Of a DNA stretch of 64,000 bases, positions 7,978 through 16,795 are shown piece by piece. Numbering within the stretch: the stretch's first letter is position 1; every line of letters begins with the position of its first letter. Origin of the DNA: Echinicola vietnamensis DSM 17526 (GTDB lineage Bacteria; Bacteroidota; Bacteroidia; Cytophagales; Cyclobacteriaceae); contig NC_019904.1 in NCBI RefSeq assembly GCF_000325705.1, forward strand, positions 1,434,001 to 1,498,000, written 5' to 3'. The translations under genes were made by a program, and so were the position numbers. The notes beneath the pieces are model-generated. The model did no database searches. It was not told the origin of the DNA and was given only the letters and a program-made list of their open reading frames with translations.

Positions 7978-8873
7978 GTAACTATTCCATAAAAGATCTG
8001 GAGCACCTTTCAGGTATTAAGGCCCATACACTACGCATTTGGGAGCAGCGGTACAATTTGGTGCAGCCAAAGCGGACAGAGACCAACATCCGGTATTACG
8101 ACGATGCGGATTTAAAGCTCATTTTAAATGTGGCTTTACTCAACAACAATGGCTTTAAAATCTCCAAAATTGCCAAGATGTCACCAGTTGACATTCGGGA
8201 TAAAGTGATTGCACTCACTGAAGGTACATTGGCTTATGAGGACCAAATACATGCCTTGACCGTTTCGATGATTGAGATCGATGAGGAGCGTTTTGATAGG
8301 GTTTTATCGATCAATCAGCGCAGTATAGGATTTGACGAGACCATGCTCCGGGTGATTTATCCATTTCTGGCCAAGATAGGGTTGCTATGGCAAATAGGAA
8401 GCATCAGTCCAGCCCAAGAGCATTTTATCAGTAATCTTATCCGTCAAAAACTCATTGTGGCCATCGACCAATACGTATACCAAGGTGGTGGAAAGAAATT
8501 CCTGCTCTTTCTCCCTGAAGGAGAACTGCATGAAATCTCATTGCTTTTTGCTTCCTACCTGATCAAACGTGAAGGGCATAAGGTGATCTATTTGGGCCAA
8601 AGTACCCCCAAAGATGATTTGATCGAAGTGTATAATTTCCATCAGCCGGACTTTTTGATCACGGTGATTACTACATCACCCGATGCCGATAGTCTACAGA
8701 ATTATGTGGACGAATTGGCCAGCGTTTTTAGAAAAAGTGAATGGATTATTTCGGGCTATCAAGTGTTGAGAACACCTGTACAGCTTCCTAAAAATGTGAG
8801 GTTACTGGAGAAAATCGAGGATATCAAAGGGTTTGTAGAAATGTTATTGGGCGAAGAAAAAGTGCCAGGTTGA
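7974..8873 (+). CDS. MerR-family regulator with cobalamin-binding domain, CarH/CarA/LitR type
   Basis: A 299-residue protein. Residues 1-70 are a MerR winged helix (YSIKDLEHLSGIKAHTLRIW; NIRYYDDADLKLI). Residues 90-165 form the helical B12 cap domain with the W-x9-EH signature (Trp139, Glu149, His150). Residues 175-295 are a Rossmann-like B12 domain with ELHEIS (His186) in place of DxHxxG, and GHKVIYLG. These are the ligands that distinguish adenosylcobalamin photoreceptors of the CarH type, which repress carotenoid genes in the dark and release DNA in light. Overlap with crtZ supports that role. Light sensing itself is inference; CarA-like proteins can act without light. Confidence 0.85.
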   Translation: MSNYSIKDLEHLSGIKAHTLRIWEQRYNLVQPKRTETNIRYYDDADLKLILNVALLNNNGFKISKIAKMSPVDIRDKVIALTEGTLAYEDQIHALTVSMIEIDEERFDRVLSINQRSIGFDETMLRVIYPFLAKIGLLWQIGSISPAQEHFISNLIRQKLIVAIDQYVYQGGGKKFLLFLPEGELHEISLLFASYLIKREGHKVIYLGQSTPKDDLIEVYNFHQPDFLITVITTSPDADSLQNYVDELASVFRKSEWIISGYQVLRTPVQLPKNVRLLEKIEDIKGFVEMLLGEEKVPG

Positions 8874-9273
8874 ATGGGTGAAAATGGAAGATGAGCAGTT
8901 TTCTGAAATGCAAAAAGATGAATGCAATCAGATCATTTTTTAGGAGGTCTTCTGGCCATCATTTTATGCTCAATTTTAGAAAATTTGGATAAAATCTTAT
9001 ATCTAATAGTACAATTAGGTCTTTTGTGCTAAATATTTAAATTATGCATCGGTTTTTTATTTTTAAAATTGGCTTTATTTTAGGGGCTGATTAGTAAATC
9101 AACACCCCTAATAAAGAAATCACCTTATTTGGTTGCCTTTTGCTGCATCGTAAACCCAATTCCTTGATGCGATAAGCATTTTCTGATCTAAGGATTAAAT
9201 AAATGTTTGTTTAACTAAAAGCAAAACCCACACCAAATTGCAGTTTAATTAATAGGTACTATTTGTCTAAAAT

Positions 9274-9308
9274 TGGCTAAATGAATCATAAATTGTAATA
9301 TTTAGCCA
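9274..9308. promoter_or_regulatory. Perfect inverted repeat, candidate TetR operator
   Basis: TGGCTAAAT (9274-9282) and ATTTAGCCA (9300-9308) are exact reverse complements separated by 17 nt, 38 bp before the TetR-family start codon. This is a plausible autoregulatory operator; alternatively it forms a stem-loop in the mRNA leader. Confidence 0.4.
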
Positions 9309-9320
9309 GGAGGACAACAA

Positions 9321-9341
9321 ATGCACCATGCGTTAGTTTAA
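9321..9341 (+). CDS. Possible six-codon upstream leader peptide
   Basis: ATG CAC CAT GCG TTA GTT TAA encodes MHHALV. It sits 7 nt after AGGAGG, the best Shine-Dalgarno match I noticed in the window, and its stop is 5 nt before the TetR ATG. It could couple translation or act as an attenuating leader, or be fortuitous. Confidence 0.25.
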   Translation: MHHALV

Positions 9342-9346
9342 GAGTT

Positions 9347-9997
9347 ATGGAAAGAAAGAAAAAAATCTCCACCAAACAACGGATTATCAACGAGGCCATT
9401 AGGCTTTACAATGAACAGGGAGCTCATAATATCACGAGTAGGCATATTGCGGCGGAATTAGGAATGAGTCATGGCAACCTGGATTATCATTATAAAAATC
9501 GCGAAGCCATTCTCCTAGCCATCTATAAGCAGATGAGGAAGGAAATGGGAGCTTCTTATGAGATAGCAACAGGGTCCACCTCTTCTTTTGCAGATTTCCA
9601 TAAGCTTCTGCTTCATTTGGAAGCTTTTCAATTTAAGTACAGGTTCTTTAATCAGGATGTCTTGGAAATTTCACGGTCCTATCCCGAAGTAAGCCAATTG
9701 CTGAAGGAAACGATTGGATTGAGAAACAAGCAAATGGCGGATTTCTTTGAACGGTTTAAGAAAGAAGGACTCGTGGATAATGAAATAGACACTTATGCCG
9801 AGCGGCTTAAGAAAACTATACGTATCATCATTACCTTTTGGTTGGCCCAGCGAGAGGTATTGGGTAATCCAGCGGATAATCTAGAAGGAGAAATGGCCCA
9901 CCATATTTGGGAACTGATTACGCCACATATGACATCAGAAGGAAAAACCGTGTTTAAAGCTGTGGTGGATCAATATGGGTATCGTTATGACGGCTGA
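9347..9997 (+). CDS. TetR/AcrR family transcriptional regulator
   Basis: A 216-residue regulator. The N-terminal helix-turn-helix (about residues 10-55) has the typical form ITSRHIAAELGMSHGNLDYHY. The C-terminal helical domain is a ligand/dimerisation domain of unknown ligand. It is convergent with msrA and has no adjacent transporter or enzyme on its strand, so its target is not evident; autoregulation is suggested by the inverted repeat upstream. It could also act on the divergent-free upstream leader only. Confidence 0.9.
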   Translation: MERKKKISTKQRIINEAIRLYNEQGAHNITSRHIAAELGMSHGNLDYHYKNREAILLAIYKQMRKEMGASYEIATGSTSSFADFHKLLLHLEAFQFKYRFFNQDVLEISRSYPEVSQLLKETIGLRNKQMADFFERFKKEGLVDNEIDTYAERLKKTIRIIITFWLAQREVLGNPADNLEGEMAHHIWELITPHMTSEGKTVFKAVVDQYGYRYDG

Positions 9998-10069
9998 GCC
10001 CTTGATTAGGGAATGATAGATTGATTTTTCCTTAAAACAATTTTAGGAATACATCCAGAGGTTTTGGGC

Positions 10070-10555
10070 TTAAGGATGCTTAAAATAGTTGCTGAATCTT
10101 TCTTTTAAAACAGCTAATTTGGGCTGAATATGACGTGTGCAAAAGGGGGCTTCAGGCCTTTTTAGGTAATAATTCCTAAAGTGTGCATCGTTGGCCCTAA
10201 ATTTTCCGAACTTCAGCGTTTGGGCGATGATGGGACGTTCAAATTTAGATTGTAGCGCTTTGAGCAGGGCTTGAACGGCACTTTTTTGATCAATATCCAT
10301 CACATACACCGCAGACCGATATTTGTCCCGCATTTTATGAAGAGAGGTACTGCTGTGCGTAAGTAAATGGGCTTCGACCAAGACCTGTAACGGCAGGAGA
10401 GCGGGGAGATAATGAACCAATACAGCCTCGGAGAAGCGGGAAGGCTCATCACTACTCGCAATCCAGCCTTGATCTACTTTTTGGACGCCCTCAAAATGCT
10501 GAAAGACCGCTTCAGTACACCAATGACATCCTCCTCCAAAGCCGATAGTTTGCAT
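10070..10555 (-). CDS. msrA: Divergent peptide-methionine (S)-S-oxide reductase MsrA
   Basis: A 161-residue protein if started at the ATG at 10555, which puts GFGGGCHWCTEAVF at the N-terminus. Cys10 matches the MsrA catalytic cysteine of GCFW; Cys13 matches GCFWCTE variants. The later MRDKYRSAVYV matches the MsrA YRSAI strand. Unusually the GYxGG and GHAE motifs of typical MsrA are replaced (QGWIASS; RFSEAVLV), so it is a diverged member with possibly altered substrate use. A 20-codon upstream extension would overlap msrB and is unlikely. It is 23 bp downstream of msrB, same operon. Confidence 0.8.
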   Translation of the reverse strand: MQTIGFGGGCHWCTEAVFQHFEGVQKVDQGWIASSDEPSRFSEAVLVHYLPALLPLQVLVEAHLLTHSSTSLHKMRDKYRSAVYVMDIDQKSAVQALLKALQSKFERPIIAQTLKFGKFRANDAHFRNYYLKRPEAPFCTRHIQPKLAVLKERFSNYFKHP

Positions 10556-10578
10556 GATGCTATTGAGATGAAGAGGGG

Positions 10579-11022
10579 TTATGATACTTTTTTGAGTGAA
10601 ACGGCATTGACGCAATAGCGAAGTCCGCTAGGTTCTGGGCCATCCGGAAAGACGTGGCCCAAGTGGGCATCACAGGTGTTGCAGGTGATTTCCACCCGCA
10701 CCATGCCAAAGGTGACATCCTTGTGGTACGCGATGGCACTTTCTTCTACTGGTTGGGTGAAAGAGGGCCAGCCGGTGCCACTTTCAAACTTTTCCCCCGC
10801 ATCAAAAAGCAAAGTGTCACAACAGACGCAGGCATATTTTCCCGGTTCGAAGAGGCTGCACATATCAGAACTGTGGGCCCTTTCTGTGCCTTTTTGGCGG
10901 GTGATTTTAAATTGCTCAGGGCTTAGTAATTCCTGCCATTCCTCTGGAGTCTTTTCTACTCGCTGGGGAGGCGTGGGATTTCCGTTGGTGGCAAAATGGA
11001 TGACGTTTGACCAATTTAGCAT
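10579..11022 (-). CDS. msrB: Peptide-methionine (R)-S-oxide reductase MsrB
   Basis: A 147-residue enzyme that reduces methionine-R-sulfoxide in proteins with thioredoxin. It has the structural zinc cysteines (Cys65/Cys68 in YACVCCDTLLF and Cys114/Cys117 in ITCNTCDAHLGHVF), the core GTGWPSF, and the catalytic Cys137 in LRYCVN. An extra Cys67 sits within the first zinc pair. It pairs with msrA downstream so that both sulfoxide epimers are handled. Confidence 0.96.
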   Translation of the reverse strand: MLNWSNVIHFATNGNPTPPQRVEKTPEEWQELLSPEQFKITRQKGTERAHSSDMCSLFEPGKYACVCCDTLLFDAGEKFESGTGWPSFTQPVEESAIAYHKDVTFGMVRVEITCNTCDAHLGHVFPDGPEPSGLRYCVNAVSLKKVS

Positions 11023-11141
11023 GGAGGATTGAATTTACTTATCAAATTGAATATAAAACGGTTTTCAATAATTTCATCTAGATGAACAAAACTTTTTCAT
11101 GATTAGCTCCATGGATACTAATTTTTTACCGTGCTTGTCTT

Positions 11142-11942
11142 TTACCGATTGGACTTTTCCGGTGCTAGTTCAGTCACCAGTTGATCAAATCCAAGAAAAT
11201 TACTGTCATTGGAGGTGCTCATGAGGCCGCCATCAATCGTTCTTTCATCCATCAGTAACATTTTATAATAAATATCGATGATGATTGGAAGCTGTTCAAA
11301 CCACAATGGCGCATTGCTCTGTTGCTTGTCCAGAAAGCTCTCTGCCGAAAAAAACGGATGCATTTCTGAGGATTTATATCGAAGCTTTATATAATTCATA
11401 AAGGCATCATCGTTTTGTTTGGCAGTAGCCAGCGCAAACATAAACAGTCCATCCTTGTTAAATGAAAGGGCCGTTTTTTTACTGGAGGAGGAGCTTAAAG
11501 AATTGGTTAGGAGAGCCAATGGCCCCTTGGTCTTGCCGTGATGACTGGCCAAGGAAAAATCAGGAAAGTTAACCGGCATCAGCCTTTTTACAGGGTAATC
11601 GGGATAATTGTCCATCTCATGTTCGTAAATATAAATGTCCTTTCGGAGGCCAGAAAGCTCCAAGGCCTCAAGGGTTTCGTTTATCCCTGGCATGTCCCTG
11701 ATGGCCGCGATGGGGCGTTGACGAAAGATATCTTCCAAAAAATGCTTGGTCTTTTCTTTTTGGTTGGTAAACTCCCCATAGTGAACGGACAGAAATCGTC
11801 TGTAAGAATCAATGAGCATGGACAATGCCTGCATTTTCTCTGCCCCCAACTCTGCGGAAAAGGTTTCTTTTTCCAGCTGACGGGATGTACAGCTAGCCAA
11901 AAGCAGTAACAAGAAAAACCATATATATAGCTTGTTTTTCAT
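11142..11942 (-). CDS. Lipoprotein of unknown function
   Basis: A 266-residue protein with a signal peptide and lipobox LLLASC, predicting an acylated Cys17 and export to the envelope. The rest is mixed alpha/beta with a serine run (SLSSSSSKK) near residue 150 and no family I recognise. It is a single gene flanked by spacers of about 120 and 160 bp. Nothing in the neighbourhood (msrBA, nth operon) points to a role. Confidence 0.75.
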   Translation of the reverse strand: MKNKLYIWFFLLLLLASCTSRQLEKETFSAELGAEKMQALSMLIDSYRRFLSVHYGEFTNQKEKTKHFLEDIFRQRPIAAIRDMPGINETLEALELSGLRKDIYIYEHEMDNYPDYPVKRLMPVNFPDFSLASHHGKTKGPLALLTNSLSSSSSKKTALSFNKDGLFMFALATAKQNDDAFMNYIKLRYKSSEMHPFFSAESFLDKQQSNAPLWFEQLPIIIDIYYKMLLMDERTIDGGLMSTSNDSNFLGFDQLVTELAPEKSNR

Positions 11943-12103
11943 GGCAAAGGAGGCTTGAGGGATTTGTAAGCTATTAAAAATCAGCAGTTTTATAGCATAA
12001 TATACGGATTTTGTCGCTAAAAAACGATTATGTTATTTGATAATTTATGGAGCCATGGCGCCTGATTTCCCTATCCGATGCCTGAGCGAAAGGCCATGAG
12101 AGT

Positions 12104-13291
12104 TTATGAATTTTCCCGGAGGACTTTTAGCAGTTTTTCGATGGCAATTGAAGTGGAGAAGCGGCTTTCGGCCAAATGCCGGGAATGCTGTTTCATTTGC
12201 CTTAAGCGGTCGGGATTTTGCTCGATTTTTTCCAATTCCTCCAAGGCTTGTTGTGGGTTCCTATGATCGAAATACAGCCCGAGCCCGTGCTGATGGACCA
12301 GGTCCCAACCCCATCCTTTATGGTTGATCAGAATAGCATTGCCCATGGCGATGGCATCAAAAAACTTATTGGGACTATTGGTTCGCAGGACAGGAAGGTG
12401 TTCAAAGGAAATAAAGGAAAAGTCGGCATGGTCAAGCAACATACGCACGGCACCCTTGTTTCCGAAAGGGATAAACTGAAGATTCCCAAGGCGCAAGCGT
12501 TTGCTTTCCGCTTTTAAATTTGCCAGTTGCTTACCCTTGCCCATGATGGCAAATTGCCAATTTTTCCCCTTTTGCTGGGCCAAATCAGCCAGCTGGAGCA
12601 GCTCATGGACCGCATTGACATCTCCTATGGCACCCGTGTAAACGATGGTCAGGCGGTTTGGCTCCCAGCCCAGACGTTTAAGAAAATGGTTGTTACATTC
12701 AGCCTGGGGTGAAAAAAAATCCAAATCTGAAAAGTTTGGTATCAGGTGAACCCTTTTTTTCGGAAGGATGGCCTGAATATACTCACAAATTCCAGGAGAA
12801 AGCCCGACGATTTGCGAGGCCTCTTGATAGATGCTTTTTTCCAGTGTGTAGAGGCGTCGTTTCAGGAGAGAATTACGGATGACGCCCACCTGAACAGGGG
12901 CTTCCGGCCAAAGGTCCCGCACTTCAAAAATAAACGGTAATTGTAACTTGCGTTTGGCCCACAAGCCGATAAGACCAGTGGTCAGCGGTGTGGAAGTGAT
13001 GTACAGGAGATCAGGAAGGGCCAGTTTTTTTATCAGCCTTTTGGCCTGGTGCACAAAGGCATAAAAAGCCCGTAACCTTCGCAAAAAGCCAAAATTATTA
13101 TCATATGGAATAGGCAAGTAATGAACCTTTATGCCTTCGATTTCTTTTTGCAGGTATTGGGAATTAGGGTGCGTGGTGATGAGCTCTACATCCATGCCCG
13201 CGTCCACCATTCCTTTTGCCAAGTGATAGGAACGAACGGCCCCGCCTTCTTCAGGGGTGACAAAATATTGGTGGATGTAAATGATTCTCAT
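12104..13291 (-). CDS. GT4-family glycosyltransferase (WbuB-like)
   Basis: A 395-residue retaining glycosyltransferase with GT-B fold. The N-terminal Rossmann domain opens MRIIYIHQYFVTPEEGGAVR and includes FEVRDLWPEAPVQVG; the C-terminal nucleotide-sugar domain has IVYTGAIGDVNAV and a FISFEHLPVLRTNSPNKFF donor loop. Such enzymes build surface polysaccharides or lipid-linked sugars. The ATG at 13291 overlaps the asnB stop as ATGA; a seven-residue upstream extension is also open. It is last in the nth-asnB-GT operon. Donor and acceptor are unknown. Confidence 0.88.
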   Translation of the reverse strand: MRIIYIHQYFVTPEEGGAVRSYHLAKGMVDAGMDVELITTHPNSQYLQKEIEGIKVHYLPIPYDNNFGFLRRLRAFYAFVHQAKRLIKKLALPDLLYITSTPLTTGLIGLWAKRKLQLPFIFEVRDLWPEAPVQVGVIRNSLLKRRLYTLEKSIYQEASQIVGLSPGICEYIQAILPKKRVHLIPNFSDLDFFSPQAECNNHFLKRLGWEPNRLTIVYTGAIGDVNAVHELLQLADLAQQKGKNWQFAIMGKGKQLANLKAESKRLRLGNLQFIPFGNKGAVRMLLDHADFSFISFEHLPVLRTNSPNKFFDAIAMGNAILINHKGWGWDLVHQHGLGLYFDHRNPQQALEELEKIEQNPDRLRQMKQHSRHLAESRFSTSIAIEKLLKVLRENS

Positions 13292-15084
13292 AGTTGATGG
13301 TACGTACACCAAGCGGCCAGGATATACAAGTTCCAGATTTCTAGAAAATGCAGCTTTATTTTTTTGTCAGGTTCCTTGGCCAAGATATGAAATTCTTCGG
13401 GAATGCTGTGGTGATGCTGCTGTACAAAGCCGCTGATCGTTTCGACTACCAAGCTTCGGAGGGCTTGATCTTCCTCCAGCCATTCTTTCAGGGGGAGCCC
13501 AAAGCCAAATTTCTTCCGGACAGCCACTTTTTCCAGCCCGGTTTCACGGAGCAATTCCCTGATCCACTGCTTGGGCTTAAGGGAAAGGTGTTGTTCTTCT
13601 GTAAGCGACATGCTCAAGCTTACCAAGTTCTTGTCCAGGTACGGTGCCCGACCTTCTACCCCATGGGCCATGAGGGCATTGTCGTGGATTTTAAGGATGT
13701 CATTCACTAAATAGTAACTGCGGTCCCACTCCAAAGCAGCCTTGTAGGGGGGAACTCCTTTTGGATAATAAGCCAGGAATGCCTCCCGCTGATCTGCGGG
13801 GATGTTGCGGAGGGCACTGAAATTCAGGAAAGTGGTGGCTTCGTCTTTCCTTATGCCCTTGGCTATCTTTTGGAAATGTCTCCCTAAAAAGGACAGCTTC
13901 CCCATGACCTTGGAGGCTTTAAGGGCAATCGCTTTGTGCTGCAAGTATTGCTTGAATGCCTCGTGACGGTTATAGCCACCGAAAAGTTCATCTGCCCCTG
14001 CACCGCTGATGAGGATCTTGACGTGCTCTTTGGCCTCCCTGGCAATCATCCAACTCAGGAAACTGGCGCTATCTCCCACTGGCTGATCCAGCGAGGCAAT
14101 ATACTCGGGCAATTGCGCGCGCAAGAGGGCCGGGGTAATGAGCACTTCATGATGGACACAGCGATACTTTTCAGCCACTTGGCGTGCATGGATCGGGTCT
14201 TGATATTTTTTGAGGTACTTCTGTTCGAAACGTGCAGTAAACGTATGCAGGGGAAGATCGGTTTCCCGCATCCAAGTGTCCAGCAGTAAACTGCTATCTG
14301 CACCACCACTTAAGAGCACGCCCACGGGGATATCCGCCCGAAAATGCTTCAGTGTAGCATCGGTAAGCAAGGAACGAAAATGTTCTTTCCTAGGAAGTTC
14401 TAGGGTGGCTTGGGGAATTACAGTACGATGTTCTGCCCTAATATTTCCGCCAAAATCCAGTTGAAGGGCCTTGCCGGGCACTATTTGCTGGACTTGCTGA
14501 AAGAAGCTTTTATCGGGAAAGCTATGCCTCGTATAAAGGTAGGGTGTGAGTTGGGTCTTGTCCAGCTGGCGCTTGATTTGCCCCGCTGCAATGATTCCCC
14601 GGGCTTCTGATGAAAAGAGCCAAAGGTGGTTTTGGTGGAAGTAGTACAGGGGTTTTTTGCCATGGGGGTCCCGGGCAATGATGATTGATTTTTCCTCTCG
14701 CTCCACAAAGACGAGGGCGTACATTCCTTGAAGACGGTTTATTCCTGAAATTCCATGGCGCTTTAGCCACCTGAGTAGTACTTCACTGTCCGACCGGCTT
14801 TCGAAGCTTTCTCCATCTTCCAGCAGTTCATTTCGTAGCTCATCGGCATTATAAAGTGCCCCATTCCAAACAAGGGTATGGGCACCTTGGTTGATTTGCA
14901 GGGGTTGGTTGGACCAATCGCTTAAATCGACGGTTTTCAGTCGGTTGCCAGCGAGGAACAATTGCCCGGTAATCTTGCACCAATCCGAATGGTCTGGGCC
15001 GCGATGGGCCGTAGCTGCCATCATTTGCTGGATGGCATCCTCTCCACTACCGGGAAGATTCATGGCCAAATTGATCCCGCACAT
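13288..15084 (-). CDS. asnB: Asparagine synthase (glutamine-hydrolysing) AsnB-type
   Basis: A 598-residue class II glutamine amidotransferase. Cys2 of MCGI is the glutaminase nucleophile. The synthetase half (from about residue 210) has the ATP pyrophosphatase loop LSGGADSSLLLD and ISGAGADELFGGYNRH. It makes asparagine from aspartate, or amidates another carboxyl group. AsnB paralogues next to glycosyltransferases often act in polysaccharide or peptide modification, so primary asparagine synthesis is not certain. It starts 2 bp after nth and overlaps the glycosyltransferase by 4 bp, showing tight coupling. Confidence 0.88.
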   Translation of the reverse strand: MCGINLAMNLPGSGEDAIQQMMAATAHRGPDHSDWCKITGQLFLAGNRLKTVDLSDWSNQPLQINQGAHTLVWNGALYNADELRNELLEDGESFESRSDSEVLLRWLKRHGISGINRLQGMYALVFVEREEKSIIIARDPHGKKPLYYFHQNHLWLFSSEARGIIAAGQIKRQLDKTQLTPYLYTRHSFPDKSFFQQVQQIVPGKALQLDFGGNIRAEHRTVIPQATLELPRKEHFRSLLTDATLKHFRADIPVGVLLSGGADSSLLLDTWMRETDLPLHTFTARFEQKYLKKYQDPIHARQVAEKYRCVHHEVLITPALLRAQLPEYIASLDQPVGDSASFLSWMIAREAKEHVKILISGAGADELFGGYNRHEAFKQYLQHKAIALKASKVMGKLSFLGRHFQKIAKGIRKDEATTFLNFSALRNIPADQREAFLAYYPKGVPPYKAALEWDRSYYLVNDILKIHDNALMAHGVEGRAPYLDKNLVSLSMSLTEEQHLSLKPKQWIRELLRETGLEKVAVRKKFGFGLPLKEWLEEDQALRSLVVETISGFVQQHHHSIPEEFHILAKEPDKKIKLHFLEIWNLYILAAWCTYHQL

Positions 15085-15086
15085 GA

Positions 15087-15770
15087 TTATTTTCTTTTGG
15101 GAAGCAAGTCTCTTTCCGCAGCTATCTTGCTTTGGTTTTTTTCATAATAGCGGCAAAAATGGGTAATCTCGCAGGCGGTGCATTTTGGGCTTCTGGCCAG
15201 GCATACATAGCGGCCGTGCAGGATCAACCAGTGATGGGCCACATGGATGTGTTCCTTGGGAATGTGTTTGATCAGCTGTTTTTCTACTTCCAGAGGGGTT
15301 TTGGCATTTTGGGGAACGAGTCCGAGACGTTTTGAGACACGGAAGACATGGGTGTCCACGGCCATATTAGGTTGGTTCCAGACCACAGAAGTGATGACAT
15401 TGGCCGTTTTCCTGCCCACGCCTGGAAGTTTGATCAGCTCTTTGACGGTATCGGGGATTTCACTGTCAAAATCTTCCACCAGCATCTTGGCCATGCCGAG
15501 CAGGTGCTTGGTTTTGTTATTGGGGTAGGAAACGGATTTGATATAGGGGAAGAGCTCGTCAAAGTTAGATGCTGCCAAATGCGCTGCCGTCGGAAAATCC
15601 CTAAAAAGGGCGGGCGTGACCATATTGATCCGCTTGTCCGTACACTGGGCACTTAGGATGACCGCAATGAGCAGCTGAAAGGGATTTTCATAGTGCAGCT
15701 CCGTTTCCGCAGCGGGCATATGCGTGGAAAAATGGTCAATAAATGCTTGGTAACGCTCTTTTTTTAACAT
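15087..15770 (-). CDS. nth: Endonuclease III
   Basis: A 227-residue bifunctional DNA glycosylase/AP lyase for oxidised pyrimidines. The HhH motif LPGVGRKTANV contains the catalytic Lys. The catalytic Asp is in VDTHVFRVSKRLGL, and the [4Fe-4S] cluster loop is CLARSPKCTACEITHFC with C-x6-C-x2-C-x5-C spacing. The ATG at 15770 matches the family N-terminus (MLKKERYQ); an eight-residue extension is also open. It is first in a three-gene leftward operon with asnB and a glycosyltransferase, an odd mix of functions. Confidence 0.96.
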   Translation of the reverse strand: MLKKERYQAFIDHFSTHMPAAETELHYENPFQLLIAVILSAQCTDKRINMVTPALFRDFPTAAHLAASNFDELFPYIKSVSYPNNKTKHLLGMAKMLVEDFDSEIPDTVKELIKLPGVGRKTANVITSVVWNQPNMAVDTHVFRVSKRLGLVPQNAKTPLEVEKQLIKHIPKEHIHVAHHWLILHGRYVCLARSPKCTACEITHFCRYYEKNQSKIAAERDLLPKRK

Positions 15771-15843
15771 GTCTCTTTTCCTGATTCTGCCCAAAGATAA
15801 GGGAATTCAAACCGAAATGGAAAGTCCCCACTGGTTTCAGTAC

Positions 15844-15950
15844 GTTAAAGCGATAGTTGGATTTACAAGTTTCACATTCCTTTTTAGTTTCAAACCCCAA
15901 TCGAGAACATCCAGAATAGCCAATTTGCCCGCATCAGTTTATTCTTAGCC
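15844..15950 (-). pseudogene. Kunitz-like 3' half, unit A
   Basis: Minus-strand translation in the parent frame reads CGQIGYSGCSRLGFETKKEC then ETCKSNYR. The last Cys of the parent is Ser here, and the parent stop region is diverged. There is no start codon or signal peptide. It is the most diverged unit and sits 74 bp from the nth start. Confidence 0.7.
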
Positions 15951-16186
15951 TGTAGCAAGTTTAGAAGCGTACAAAGCGGGAAGGCCTGACACAGCAGCGA
16001 GACAGGCGTTAGGCTAGCGGGAGGAAGCATTGCTGGGTCTTGATTTTTCTTTGCTTCGTTTCTTTTCATCTAAGTAAAAGAAATGAAGAGTCAAGGCATG
16101 AGAGAAAAAATCACTGGTTATAAAAATGAATTTCACAGTATCGAATTTCAATGCTTCACAGCGGAAAATACTGACACAACTGGTTT

Positions 16187-16299
16187 CTATATGTTAACGC
16201 GATAGTTGCATTTACAAGCTTCACATTCCTTTTTAGTTTCAAACCCCAATCGAGAACATCCAGAATAACCAATTTGCTCACATCTGTTTATTCTTAGCC
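16187..16299 (-). pseudogene. Kunitz-like 3' half, unit B
   Basis: Minus-strand translation in the parent frame reads RCEQIGYSGCSRLGFETKKE then CEACKCNYRVN, keeping all cysteines of the parent's second half. A 1-base deletion upstream of the first Cys breaks the frame relative to the parent gene. The parental 5' half and signal peptide are absent. Confidence 0.7.
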
Positions 16300-16535
16300 T
16301 GTAGCAAGTTTAGAAGCGTACAAAGCGGGAAGGCCTGACGCAGCAGCGAGGCAGGCGTTAGGCTGGCGGGAGGAAGCATTGCTGGGTCTTGATTTTTCTT
16401 TGCTTCGTTTCTTTTCATCTAAGGAAAAGAAATGAAGAGGCAAGCCATGAGAGAAAAAATCACTGGTTATAGAAATGAGTTTCACAGTATCGAATTTCAA
16501 GGCTTCACAGCGGAAAATACTGGCACAACTGGTTT

Positions 16536-16648
16536 CTATATGTTAACGCGATAGTTGAATTTACAAGATTCACACTCCTTTTTAGTTTCAAACCCCAATC
16601 GAGAACATCCGGAATAGCCAATTTGCCCGTATCTGTTTATTCTTAGCT
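16536..16648 (-). pseudogene. Kunitz-like 3' half, unit C
   Basis: Minus-strand translation reads YGQIGYSGCSRLGFETKKEC then ESCKFNYRVNI before a stop. The first Cys of the half-domain is Tyr and the last is Phe. The frame is open upstream into the unrelated tract (to an ATG at 16766), giving a 76-residue fusion frame with no signal peptide; I doubt it is expressed. Confidence 0.65.
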
Positions 16649-16795
16649 GTAGCAAGTTTAGAAGCGTACAAAGCGGGAAGGCCTGACGCAGCAGCGAGGC
16701 AGGCGTTAGGCTGGCGGGAGGAAGCATTGCTGGGTCTTGATTTTTCTTTGCTTCGTTTCTTTTCATTTAAGGAAAAGAAATGAAGAGTCAAGCCA

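Larger units (their letters stand above)
8874..9346. other. AT-rich 473-bp leader region before the TetR gene
   Basis: No gene-length ORF. The first part looks like a 3' untranslated tail. The last 75 bp hold a perfect 9-bp inverted repeat (9274-9308), a strong AGGAGG at 9308-9313 and a six-codon ORF (9321-9341), each listed separately. Confidence 0.5.

Noticed and set aside
16588..16791. Lys/Ser/Ala-rich frame in repeat unit C
   Set aside because: The same frame appears in other units and derives from the non-coding part of the 349-bp repeat; no signal peptide or conserved family.
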